Of a DNA stretch of 37,473 bases, positions 17,476 to 26,400 are shown one piece after another. A program made the translations under genes and the position numbers. The notes beneath the pieces were generated by a model. That model searched no databases. It had not been told where the DNA came from and was given only the letters and a program-made list of their open reading frames with translations. Positions within the stretch are counted from its first letter, which is position 1; every line of letters starts with the position of its first letter. This DNA is from Sphingobacteriales bacterium (GTDB taxonomy: Bacteria > Bacteroidota > Bacteroidia > Chitinophagales > Chitinophagaceae). Location of the stretch: contig JACQDV010000031.1 in the NCBI GenBank assembly GCA_016200915.1, positions 1 through 37,473 on the forward strand, written 5' to 3'.

Positions 17476-17478
17476 CCG
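17466..17478. promoter_or_regulatory. Possible operator overlapping the xylBA -33 box
   Basis: Short palindrome CGGT-ATTCA-ACCG covers the -33 TTG. It could be a binding site for the divergent AraC-type regulator, but AraC proteins usually bind direct repeats and the half-sites are only four bases, so confidence is low. Confidence 0.25.
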
Positions 17479-17560
17479 CTATGTTTATAAAAAAATATGC
17501 TATATTATCAGTAATTTGCTTTTAGTGGCTATAAATTGATAAAATAAAGGTTTTACAACA

Positions 17561-18406
17561 ATGCTTACGCTTATTCAGAAAGTTCATGTGGAAGACAATC
17601 ATTCCTTTGCCTGCCGCACTTACCGTACGCCGCATTTTGAAACCAACTGGCATAAACATGAGGAATGTGAGCTGATTGTTATTATGGAAGGGAATGGTAC
17701 GGCGCTGATAGGTGACTATATTGGTCATTATAATCCCGGTGATATCTTTTTTATGTCGGGTAACCTGCCGCACTGGTTTCGTAAGTCACATCATAAAATG
17801 ACAGGCAGTGCAGTAGTAGCACAGTTTCGTAAAGACTTTTGGGGAGATGATTTTTTGCATTTACCTGAAATGAAACCGATCAAACAACTATTATCACAAA
17901 ATGATGTTGGTATTAAACTAAAACCAGGTGCTGCACAAAAGATAGCGCCTATGCTGAAGACCTTACAAAACTCCAAAGGCATTGACCGTATTTATCAATT
18001 GATGCAATGTTTGCAGGAAACAGGTAAAGCAACCAATTATAAAACTATTACTGATGGATTTTCTTATACCAACGATTCAGAGGAGAACTCTGCTATTAAA
18101 GCGGTATTTGATTATACGCTTAAGAATTATTTAAAGAAAATAACACTTGTTGAAGTAGCAGATATTACCGGTATGAGCATTCCCACTTTTTGCCGTTTCT
18201 TTAAAAAGAATATTAAGAAAACCTATTTTGATTTTTTAAAAGAACTGCGCATAGGCTATGCCTGTAAACTTTTAACTACGGGTAACAAACCCGTATTAGA
18301 GATATGTTACGAAAGCGGGTACAACAGCTGGGCACATTTCAGCAAACAGTTTAAGCAGGTAAAGAATACAACGCCTTTGCATTACCGGAAGCAGTTTGCA
18401 GCTTAG
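17561..18406 (+). CDS. AraC-family transcriptional regulator
   Basis: 281 aa. The N-terminal cupin-type sensing domain has HFETNWHKHEECELIVIMEG (residues 27-46) and a YNPGDIFFMSGNLPHWF segment; the C-terminal AraC DNA-binding domain (residues about 185-281) shows the first helix-turn-helix in ITLVEVADITGMSIPTFCRF and the second in PVLEICYESGYNSWAHFSK, ending in FKQVKNTTPLHYRKQF. The divergent position opposite xylBA suggests it senses xylose or a related sugar and controls those genes (inference from context). Downstream comes a cluster of palindromic repeats and an insertion sequence, neither of which touches the gene. Confidence 0.92.
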   Translation: MLTLIQKVHVEDNHSFACRTYRTPHFETNWHKHEECELIVIMEGNGTALIGDYIGHYNPGDIFFMSGNLPHWFRKSHHKMTGSAVVAQFRKDFWGDDFLHLPEMKPIKQLLSQNDVGIKLKPGAAQKIAPMLKTLQNSKGIDRIYQLMQCLQETGKATNYKTITDGFSYTNDSEENSAIKAVFDYTLKNYLKKITLVEVADITGMSIPTFCRFFKKNIKKTYFDFLKELRIGYACKLLTTGNKPVLEICYESGYNSWAHFSKQFKQVKNTTPLHYRKQFAA

Positions 18407-18423
18407 AAGGCGGAGGTGTATAT

Positions 18424-18523
18424 TAACCACCCGTTCGTGCCTTCGGCGGAACATTCCTCCTTGGGAAGAGAAGAGAGTAACCACCCTGTTCCTGCTTTCA
18501 GCGGAACATCCCTCCTTGGGAAG
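18424..18523. repeat. Two direct copies of a CCACCC...CCTCCTT repeat
   Basis: Units at 18424-18468 and 18478-18523 (period 54) share the plan TAACCACCC, a small GTTC...GAAC hairpin and TCCTCCTTGGGAAG. They belong to the same family as 7258-7315 and 19989-20040. The second unit ends exactly at the left end of the insertion sequence. Confidence 0.8.
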
Positions 18524-19988
18524 CTACTGTGTGTACACAAATAAAAGGAATGGAATTAAAATAGATCTTTGACATATGGTAGAATTAATAAACTCATTCC
18601 CGGACTTTGATGGAGCATTTGGAGATAAACGCATAGAAAAACGGGCAGTACAGGCACTTCAAAAACTAACCAATGGTCGCCAAAGCAGTTTGCGACAGAT
18701 TACGCAGAGTAATGCCGAGCAAAAAAGTTTTTATCGGTTATTCAATAATGAGAATTTCAGTGAGAAGAGCATTGAACAAAGCTTAGTAAAAAGGTGTGCA
18801 GAACTATGCAAAGGCCGTCATCTATTGTGTATTCAGGATACAACTGAATTTAATCTGAGTAGTCAACGAGGCCGCCTTAAACCAGGGAGTGGTGTAGGAA
18901 AAACTTCAAAAAATGATGTTCTGGGTTTTATGCTGCACAGCAGTTTAGTGGTGGATGCGAAAAAAGGGAATGCATTAGGATACTCCTATATTAAAACCCG
19001 GGAAAGAAAAGAAACGATGCCCGACCGTCATGCACGCAATTATAAACAGTTGCCTATTGAGCAAAAAGAATCACATAAATGGATAGCAGCCACACAGCAA
19101 AGTCAGCAGTTATTGCAAGAAGCTGAATCTTTAACCATTGTTGCAGACCGGGAAGGCGATATTTATGATCTGCTGGCAGCAGTAGATGGACAGAAAATGC
19201 ACTTGGTGATCCGCTCAAACTTCAATCGCAAAATAAGTAATGGAGGCAAATTAACAGCGCATTTAAATGAACTGGTTATTATGCATGAATATCTCTTATC
19301 AGTGAATGTGGATATCCGCAAAGGCATAGATAAACGTACTGCATACATGGCGTTGAAATGGACGAAAGTATCGGTGATGAAATCCGGGAAAACTAAAAAC
19401 AGGCAACTGGCAGGCAGCAAAGAGATGTATGTAGTAGAAGCCAGAGAATTAAATAAAGTGAAAGGAATTTACTGGCGATTGCTTACTACTCATCCGGTAA
19501 CAAATGCACAGGAGGCAATGCAAATTATTGAATGGTATAAACAGCGTTGGCATATTGAACAAGTCCATCGCTTATTAAAAACTGAAGGCTTTCGAATTGA
19601 ACGTTCGCAACTGGAACAAGGATGGGCCATCAGAAAATTAACCATGTTAGCTATGATGGCTACACTACGCATTTTACAAATGATGCTGGCATATGAAGAT
19701 GAGCATGAACAGCCCATTGATGAAGTTTTTGACAGAGATCAGCAACAATGCCTGTCCATGATGAATAAAAAGTTAGAAGGAGAAACAGATAAGCTTAAAA
19801 ATCCGGCTAAGGCCAATACCCTTAAATGGGCTACATGGATCATAGCAAGATTGGGCGGATGGAAGGGATATACCTCGCAAAGAAAACCCGGCCCAATTGT
19901 TTTACAAAAGGGACTCGTAAAATTCTATCATATGTATGAAGGCTGGATATTATATCAAACAGTATCAAAAAATGTGTACACACAGTAG
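18524..19988 (+). mobile_element. IS4-family (Tn5/IS50-like) insertion sequence, 1465 bp
   Basis: Complete element with one transposase gene. Left end CTACTGTGTGTACACAAAT (18524-18542); the right end, read on the minus strand, begins CTACTGTGTGTACACA (19988-19973), so at least 16 terminal bases match perfectly. The ends resemble the Tn5 outside end (CTGACTCTTATACACAAGT), including the TACACAA core. The 9-base flanks are CTTGGGAAG and CTTGATAAA, alike at six of nine positions: a degraded or coincidental target duplication. The stop codon of the transposase is the last three bases of the right end. Confidence 0.9.
18576..19988 (+). CDS. IS4-family transposase, Tn5-like
   Basis: 470 aa DDE transposase. 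The N-terminal DNA-binding region (residues 6-60, FPDFDGAFGDKRIEKRAVQ...SFYRLFNNENFS) resembles that of Tn5 transposase. Catalytic residues are Asp88 in LCIQDTTEFNL, Asp191 in TIVADREGDIYDL, and Glu328 in the YREK signature (Tyr321, Arg324, Glu328, Lys335), with spacings that match Tn5 closely. The frame is intact, so the element may still be active. The reading frame runs to the very last base of the element, where TAG is the terminal triplet of the right inverted repeat. Confidence 0.95.
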   Translation: MVELINSFPDFDGAFGDKRIEKRAVQALQKLTNGRQSSLRQITQSNAEQKSFYRLFNNENFSEKSIEQSLVKRCAELCKGRHLLCIQDTTEFNLSSQRGRLKPGSGVGKTSKNDVLGFMLHSSLVVDAKKGNALGYSYIKTRERKETMPDRHARNYKQLPIEQKESHKWIAATQQSQQLLQEAESLTIVADREGDIYDLLAAVDGQKMHLVIRSNFNRKISNGGKLTAHLNELVIMHEYLLSVNVDIRKGIDKRTAYMALKWTKVSVMKSGKTKNRQLAGSKEMYVVEARELNKVKGIYWRLLTTHPVTNAQEAMQIIEWYKQRWHIEQVHRLLKTEGFRIERSQLEQGWAIRKLTMLAMMATLRILQMMLAYEDEHEQPIDEVFDRDQQQCLSMMNKKLEGETDKLKNPAKANTLKWATWIIARLGGWKGYTSQRKPGPIVLQKGLVKFYHMYEGWILYQTVSKNVYTQ

Positions 19989-20040
19989 CTTGATAAAGGA
20001 GGGGACAGTTCAAAACAGCATGTTTTGAACAGGGGTGGTC
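19989..20040. repeat. Inverted partner of the CCACCC...CCTCCTT repeat
   Basis: Right of the IS, in reverse orientation relative to the units at 18424-18523: AAGGAGGGG, then a perfect 10 bp hairpin GTTCAAAACA-GCA-TGTTTTGAAC (20008-20030), then AGGGGTGGTC. Together with the left unit it forms a large palindrome with the IS at its centre. Confidence 0.75.
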
Positions 20041-20110
20041 AGGATAGGTACTACATACAATATTAAATCGGCAGGTAAAGACACCAGCCGATAAGAAAAA
20101 TAGTTTTGTT

Positions 20111-20524
20111 ATGGTTAAAAAAATTGTTGTTGGAGTAATATGCTGGGTACACTGTTCGTGTGTACTAGATTATTTTCCAAGGCTTGTCTACATTAAAAAT
20201 AATTCAGCTACGGATGTAGTGGTTTGTCGATCAATGGACTCTATTATGAATTCGGATCAATTATATTACTCTCCTAAATTTAATATTTATAAGGATTCAG
20301 GAGCTTATTTAATTGGTGCGCCATTTCCTGATGATCATCCATCCTATCTATTCTTTTTTGATTTAGATTCCGTATATACCCATTTACGAAATAAAGAGAT
20401 TAGCTCAATTTTTAAGAATTCATATTTAAAAAAATATGAAATTCTTCATACAAAGTCTCAATCGAACGACACAATTTTTTTTCATGCAGGTAATCAAATT
20501 GAATATAAGTCTGCTATAAAATAG
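20111..20524 (+). CDS. Hypothetical lipoprotein, 137 aa
   Basis: Not recognised. The N-terminus MVKKIVVGVICWVHCSC looks like a lipoprotein signal, giving a lipid-anchored Cys near residue 15-17. The mature part is aromatic- and Asp/Ser-rich (PRLVYIKNNSATDVVVCRS, FPDDHPSYLFFFDLDSVYTHL) and probably beta-rich. The DNA is more AT-rich than its neighbours. It stands alone just after the repeat/IS cluster, suggesting accessory content acquired with it (inference). A TAGTTTTG string ends two bases before the ATG, too close to act as a promoter for this start. Confidence 0.65.
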   Translation: MVKKIVVGVICWVHCSCVLDYFPRLVYIKNNSATDVVVCRSMDSIMNSDQLYYSPKFNIYKDSGAYLIGAPFPDDHPSYLFFFDLDSVYTHLRNKEISSIFKNSYLKKYEILHTKSQSNDTIFFHAGNQIEYKSAIK

Positions 20525-20704
20525 AGTTATTCATTCTGCAGGGTCTCCTCACAAGCTATGGGTGCAAACAGGAACTTTGTGTTACAAATAACTTTTAATC
20601 AACAACTAAACTTTATCAGTATGCTGACAATTAGGTGATATCGCCAACTTCTATACCCCAATATTAACATTCTCCACTTTCCATTCTCCACTATCAACTC
20701 TCCC
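20525..20704. repeat. Gene-free stretch with dispersed repeat copy 2
   Basis: No gene is seen. At 20680-20699 it holds tccattctccactatcaact, identical to 8194-8213, with CAACTTCTAT further upstream (20645-20654) also shared. The repeat ends at CCC just before CTA (20705-20707), the complement of the TAG stop of the gene fragment that follows. The part 20525-20640 shows nothing recognisable. Confidence 0.75.
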
Positions 20705-20803
20705 CTAAAATTTAATAGCCTGCTTCCCCTCATAGTTTACTTTAAAACTTTTATACAGTCATGAGGCGCCGACTTTAATGCTTCCGGTTATGCGGATGTT
20801 CAC
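20705..20803 (-). pseudogene. Decayed 3' fragment of a LEA-like lipoprotein gene
   Basis: 99 bases matching the 3' end of the intact gene at 21926-22024 at 92 positions, in the same orientation. It reads VNIRITGSIKVGAS-stop-LYKSFKVNYEGKQAIKF-stop, so one Gly codon (GGA) has become TGA. Four of the seven differences are synonymous or stop-for-stop, which suggests the copy was once under coding constraint. Similarity stops sharply at 20803; the 5' part is gone. Bases 20804-20880 show nothing recognisable. Confidence 0.9.
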
Positions 20804-20880
20804 TGTCTCTATCTACCAGCATGAGCTATACATTGACGCCAGCTATGTACACTTTTCGTCAAAAAAAAGGGAATCATCTG

Positions 20881-21852
20881 TTATTTCACATAACGTAATA
20901 TAGTACCATTACTTCCACAAGCCCATCCGTGGTTAACATCAGTAAAATGTAGTTCTATTAAAGTATCTTTTACAAGGGTAACTTCTTTTGTCCAGGTATA
21001 ACCGCCATCTGTTGTTTTAAGTATACTGTTACCATCAGTCATATACCCAAGTGTTTCAGACAGGAAATGCAGATCGTGAAATCTCTGATTGCGGGGAGTG
21101 TATATTTTGTTCCAGTTAAGCCCACCATCTGTTGTGAGCCCTATACCAATAGAATCAGCAATAAATCCTTTATTGGGATTTGTAAAATAAATACTGGTGT
21201 AATCAAGCGGATTAAACCCGGGTGTAGCTTCTTGTACCCAATTAAGTCCGCCGTCTGTCGTTTTGTAAAGCCCTTCTACTGACATCCATCCGGTTTGTTC
21301 ATCTAAGAAAAACAAAGGTTTATAATAATATGAGTTTTTGCCAAAGTCGTGTATAGCCGTCCAGTGAAAACCTCCGTCTGTAGTTTTCCAGCAATACCTG
21401 CCTGATAGGTAACCAATAGTTGGGCTTACAAAAAACACATCACTGCAGTTTACATCGTTTATTACCACACTGTCAAAACTGTTACCACCATCAGTAGTGA
21501 TAAATAGTTTGGATGAGTTGGCGGAGGGTATATTTATGGGGCTTAAAAACAGTGCATTGTTTAAACCAGGTACAGCAATATTGGAAAGTATTTGATTTGA
21601 TTGAAGCACTTTATTCCAGGTTGTGCCTCCGTTAGTGGAACGGTAAATGTTACTCCTGTTTACAGTATATCCAATATTGTTGTCAAAAAAAACAATATCA
21701 GTAAGGAATGCTGTGTCTGTCAAATTTGTTTTAGTCCAACCTGAAGAAAGAGTGTCTTTAGGGGATGGAGCAGGTTTGGGGTCGTTGCTACCTTTGCTAC
21801 AGGCATTTAAAAGGAGCAGAAAGGCTAATAAGGCTGGTATAAAGTATTTCAT
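20881..21852 (-). CDS. YCF48-like beta-propeller lipoprotein
   Basis: 323 aa lipoprotein (signal MKYFIPALLAFLLLLNAC, lipobox Cys at residue 18) followed by a Pro/Ser linker and a beta-propeller of BNR/YCF48-type repeats. Six copies of the [ST]T[DN]GGxxW/F motif are visible (STNGGTTWNKV, TTDGGNSFDSV, TTDGGFHWTAI, TTDGGLNWVQE, TTDGGLNWNKI, TTDGGYTWTKE), alternating with F..NIGY/GF/GWA-type segments. In plants and cyanobacteria YCF48 helps photosystem II assembly; Bacteroidota proteins with this fold are secreted and of unknown role. The gene sits between a complete and a broken copy of the LEA-like gene 3' end. Confidence 0.85.
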   Translation of the reverse strand: MKYFIPALLAFLLLLNACSKGSNDPKPAPSPKDTLSSGWTKTNLTDTAFLTDIVFFDNNIGYTVNRSNIYRSTNGGTTWNKVLQSNQILSNIAVPGLNNALFLSPINIPSANSSKLFITTDGGNSFDSVVINDVNCSDVFFVSPTIGYLSGRYCWKTTDGGFHWTAIHDFGKNSYYYKPLFFLDEQTGWMSVEGLYKTTDGGLNWVQEATPGFNPLDYTSIYFTNPNKGFIADSIGIGLTTDGGLNWNKIYTPRNQRFHDLHFLSETLGYMTDGNSILKTTDGGYTWTKEVTLVKDTLIELHFTDVNHGWACGSNGTILRYVK

Positions 21853-21925
21853 ATCGGGCTTTATGCTATAAAGATAATAAAAGCTTTTTTATGCTTTTAA
21901 TAGGTAGCTATTTTCATCCGGCTAT

Positions 21926-22381
21926 TTAAAACTTAATCGCCTGCTTTCCCTCATAGTTTACTTTAAAATTTTTATACAGTCCTGAGGCGCCGGCTTTAAT
22001 GCTTCCGGTTATGCGGATGTTCACTTCTTTGGTGAGCAGGGCGGAGAGGGCATTGCTGAAAAATGTTTGTGTGTTCACCCTGGCAGAAACGGGAATGATG
22101 AATTCTGTTTGTTTGGGAACCCTTATAACGGAGTCGAGATTGGTATGACCTACATAATTGTTGTTGATATAAATGTCCAGGTCAGTAGATCGTATCTGGA
22201 AATTCAGGCTGTTTGGGTTGTAGTACACCACGTCCATTTTGGCAGTTGATTCCTCCGTGTTCAGTTTAGTTAGCCGGAAGTTTTTAATGTCACGGTATTC
22301 CGGGTCCTGCATGTTTTTGCAACTGCTAAAGGCAATGGAGCAGGAGAGGGCTGTAAGCAATAAAATATTTTTCAAAATCAT
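21926..22381 (-). CDS. LEA type 2-like lipoprotein
   Basis: 151 aa lipoprotein (MILKNILLLTALSCSIAFSSC, lipobox Cys at residue 21) with a single LEA14/WHy-type domain: KLNTEESTAKMDVVYYNPNSLNFQIRS, DLDIYINNNYVGHTN, and the VPKQTEFIIPVSARV strand are characteristic. Members are small beta-sandwiches of unclear function, in bacteria usually lipid-anchored. A promoter immediately precedes the ATG. The last 33 codons are also found, broken, at 20705-20803. Confidence 0.85.
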   Translation of the reverse strand: MILKNILLLTALSCSIAFSSCKNMQDPEYRDIKNFRLTKLNTEESTAKMDVVYYNPNSLNFQIRSTDLDIYINNNYVGHTNLDSVIRVPKQTEFIIPVSARVNTQTFFSNALSALLTKEVNIRITGSIKAGASGLYKNFKVNYEGKQAIKF

Positions 22382-22386
22382 ATACG

Positions 22387-22415
22387 CAAAGTATGAGCAG
22401 CAATGTTAGCAACAA
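22387..22415 (-). promoter_or_regulatory. Predicted promoter of the LEA-like gene
   Basis: Minus strand TTG (22415-22413), 19-base spacer, TACTTTG (22393-22387), one base short of TAnnTTTG. The ATG follows five bases later, implying a leaderless or very short leader. Confidence 0.5.
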
Positions 22416-22674
22416 TTTTTGTGGGCTGACAAAAAAAGGTGGGATATTAGCAAATATTTCTAACTAATAAAATTGGGATAGCAGGATTTTGTACCTGGAG
22501 TTTTGATAAAATAGACTGGCAAATAAAATTAGTATTTTTCAATTTACTATTTTATTGTTTATTAGTTTATTAGAAAGTTTATTGAAATTTTATCAGTTGA
22601 ATTTTGTGCCTATATTTTAGACTAAACAGTCGCTTTTAACTGTTATGCAGGCCTTGTAGATAAGTAATTAGTAT

Positions 22675-23295
22675 ATGAGTACGTTAATTATTGAAAATCA
22701 TTATTTACCGTGTGCTTACTTCTTTAAAATTTTATTTAATAGTGAAGATGTAAAAATTGAGCAATATGAGTTTTATCAAAAAATGAGTTTTCGTAACCGC
22801 TGTCTGCTGGCGGGACCAAATGGCCTTCTCTCCCTCACTGTTCCTTTGGAAAAAGGACGCAACCAGCGTACATCAATTAGAGAGGTACCGATCAGCTATA
22901 AGGACAACTGGCGGCTTATTCACTGGCGCAGCATTCATGATGCTTACCGTAAGTCGCCCTTCTTTGAATGGTATATGGATGACATAAAGTCGCTTTTTGA
23001 TAAAAAACCTGAGTTCCTTTTTGATTGGAATTTGCAGTGGTTAGAGTGGCTTATCAAACAAACTGGTCAGCAAATAAAGGTTGGACTCACGGATTCTTTT
23101 GTAGAAAATTACCCGGCTGAGGTGATGGACTGGAGGGATAAAATCAATCCTAAAAACTATTTAGCGTACGCAAAGGATATTCCCAAATACACTCAGGTAT
23201 TTGAAAATAGAAATGCTTTCAGTCCCAATCTTTCTGCACTTGACCTGTTATTATGTGAAGGCAAGCCTGGCTTTAGCCGTCTTATGAGTCTTTGA
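22675..23295 (+). CDS. WbqC family protein
   Basis: 206 aa cytoplasmic protein of the WbqC-like family (named after an O-antigen cluster gene; often linked to sugar N-acylation or envelope glycan loci, with no firmly known reaction). Family features include the N-terminal IIENHYLPCAYFFKILFNSE, the central CLLAGPNGLLSLTVPLEKG and the NWRLIHWRSIHDAYRKSPFFEWY block with its conserved H..S...Y..SPFF..Y pattern, and the C-terminal NLSALDLLLCEG. It stands directly upstream of the large adhesin gene in the same direction, but no functional link between them is evident. Confidence 0.9.
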   Translation: MSTLIIENHYLPCAYFFKILFNSEDVKIEQYEFYQKMSFRNRCLLAGPNGLLSLTVPLEKGRNQRTSIREVPISYKDNWRLIHWRSIHDAYRKSPFFEWYMDDIKSLFDKKPEFLFDWNLQWLEWLIKQTGQQIKVGLTDSFVENYPAEVMDWRDKINPKNYLAYAKDIPKYTQVFENRNAFSPNLSALDLLLCEGKPGFSRLMSL

Positions 23296-23401
23296 AATAT
23301 TGTTAAACGGCAACTATTCCCTCCTCAATTATTATAATTTCCGGACAACAAGATTTAAATTTACAGGCTCTGTCTTGTACCTTGAACATCTTACATTGCT
23401 A

Positions 23402-26400
23402 ATGAGAAAAAGGATTCTAACATTATTATCAGGTCTTGCCATTTTATTGCACCTGCAGGCGCAGGATATTTCCAACCGTGGAAAGGATTTTTGGGTGGCC
23501 TATGGTAACCATATTCGCTTTGTTACCGGCAACCCCATCAATGGACAGGAGATGGTGCTTTATCTTACTTCTACCCAAACAGCTAATTATAAAATTGAAA
23601 TACCTGGTGCAGGATGGTCAACTACTGGTACAGTTACAGCCAATACAGTGGTTACTTCTGTACCTATTCCTAAAACAGGAGCAAATGATGCCCGATTAAT
23701 TTCTGAGGGTAAGTTTAACAGGGGTATTCATGTTACATCCGATCAGCCTATTGTTGCCTATGCACATATATATAATGCAAATGTTTCCGGTGCTGGTATC
23801 TTGTTTCCTACACCTACTTTAGGCAAGGAATATTATTCCATCAACTTTACTCAAATATCTAATGAAGCAGGGAGCTATTCCTGGTTTTATGCAGTGGCAA
23901 CAGAAGACAGCACCCGTATTCAAATAACACCATCCCAAAATACTTTAGCCGGACATGTAGCCGGAGTTCCTTTTGATACTTTATTAATGAAGGGTGAAGT
24001 ATATAATGTAATGAGTGATTTTGATCTTACTGGTTCACATATTCAATCTATCAGCAACGGAACTACTGCCTGTAAGCGGATAGCAGTATTCTCTGGCTCA
24101 GGTAAAATATATATTGATTGTGGTGGTGGTGCTAACCAGTCGGCAGATAATTTTATACAGCAATGTTTTCCTTCTACAGCATGGGGTAAAAAATATATTA
24201 CAGTTCCCACCAAACTGATGCCATACGATTACTTCAGGATAGCTGTAAGTGACCCTACCACAGTAGTTAAAGTAAATGGAGTGGTATTAACGGGATTGAT
24301 CAATGGTTTTTATTATGAGTTTATAAATAATCAGACCAATATTATCGAGAGCGATAAACCAATAATGGTAGCTCAATATATTACTACCCGTGGTAACTGT
24401 GGTAATGCTGAATTTAATACAGGTGGTGGCGCCGGTGGTGATGGTGACCCGGAAATGATTTACCTGAGCTCCATTGAACAAACAGTAGATAATGTAACCT
24501 TAAACTCCACTCCCAATTACCAGATCAATGAACATTTTATTAATGTGTTGCTTAAAACAAGTGCTATCGGAAGTTTTACATTAGACGGGTCATTACAGGC
24601 GGGTTCATTTGTAACACTTCCGGGTGACCCAACTTATTCTTATGCCCAGTTTTCAGTGGGGGCTGGTCAGCATAATTTGAAAGCAGATTCAGGTTTTAAT
24701 GCCATTGCCTATGGTTATGGTTTTGCTGAATCGTATGGTTATAATGCCGGGGCCAATGTAAAAGATCTATACCAGTATATCAGTTCGCAGAACCAGTATG
24801 CTACAGTGAAAAGTCCATCGGCCTGTAAGGGTTCTCCATTTAATTTATCAGTTACACTGCCGTACAAACCAACATCCATGGTATGGACAATTCCCGGTTA
24901 TGCTACGGTGAGCAATAATGCACCCGTTTTTGATTCAACTTTTATCGTCAATAATAAACAACTGTATTTGTATAAACTGCCGGGTGCTTACCAGTATAAT
25001 GTAATTGGAAATTACCCGATAAAAGTGGTGGTTAACAATCCAACGGCCGAGGGTTGCAGCGGAATACAGGAAGTGAATTTTGACCTGCAGGTCTTTGATC
25101 CGCCAGTGGCTGCTATTAATGTAACCAACAGTGGCTGTGTTACTGATTCATTAGGGTTCACTGACAATAGTAATGGGAACGGAAGACCAGTTGTTAAATG
25201 GTTCTGGGATTTTGGTGATGGTAATTATGCTTATGTAAAAACTCCCAAACATAAATATGCTGCTGCGGGTACCTATAATGTACGGTATTCGATTCTTACA
25301 GATGTAGGATGTTTATCAGATACAATTACAACTACTGTTAAAGTAAGTAATCCGCCGATTGCTGATTTCACCATCAGTAATCCAACCTGTGCTGGTAAGG
25401 CTATTACGTTTACAGATAAATCAAATGCCAACGGTTCTACCATTACTAAATGGAGCTGGGATTTTGGTAATACAGTCACCAGTGTTCAGGCAAATGGGAA
25501 TCCGGTAAATAATATTTATGCTGCTCCCGGAACTTACCGGGCTAAATTCTTTGTGCAGACCAATACTGGTTGTACCAGCAAAACCGATAGTTTGGATATA
25601 AAGATCAATTATAATCCTGTGGTTGATTTTAGTGTACCGGCCGTTGTTTGCTTGCCCGCAGGAGCAGCACAGTTTAATGATCTGTCAACAATAGGAGATG
25701 GTACACAGGCACAGTTTGCTTATGCATGGGATTTTGGTGATTTGTCATCGGGAGCTAATAATGGAGCTATTACAAAAAATCCGGCACATAATTTCTCTAC
25801 AGTTGGCCCATATACAATCAAGCTGACGGTTACATCTAAAGATGGATGTGTAACACAGGGTAGTAAAACATTATCTAACATCTATCCGCAGCCAAAAGCA
25901 AAGTTTATTGCCCCGAATGAAATTTGTCTTAATGATATTATCAATCCACTTGATCAAAGTGATGGTAAAGGAAGTACGGTTAATCAATGGTTTTGGAGTT
26001 CAAGTAATGGGATGACTTCCACCCTGAAAGATCCATCATTTAATTTAGGGATTGTAGATACAGTTTCTTTATCGCTGTATATAAAAAATGCAGTGGGATG
26101 TGTAAGCGATACTTTTACAAAAGATATCATAATTAATAGTCCACCTAAACCAGCATTCTCATATTCGAATTCTCTTTGTGAAAAAAACATGCTAACCTTT
26201 AACGATGCATCAACTACACAAACAGGAACGATTGTCAACTGGATATGGCAAATCTATCAATTAAATCCTTCAGGCGATATTGATTCAGCTACTTTTATTA
26301 CTTATGATAAGAAAGATCCCTCACCCATTTCTCATGTCTTTAATAAGCCGGGTGAATATTATATTAATCAAATTGAATATACTGATAAAGGATGTAACAG

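Noticed and set aside
20101-20108. TAGTTTTG as promoter of the lipoprotein gene at 20111
   Set aside because: It ends two bases before the ATG and has no TTG at -33; the signal peptide starts at that ATG, so it is probably chance.
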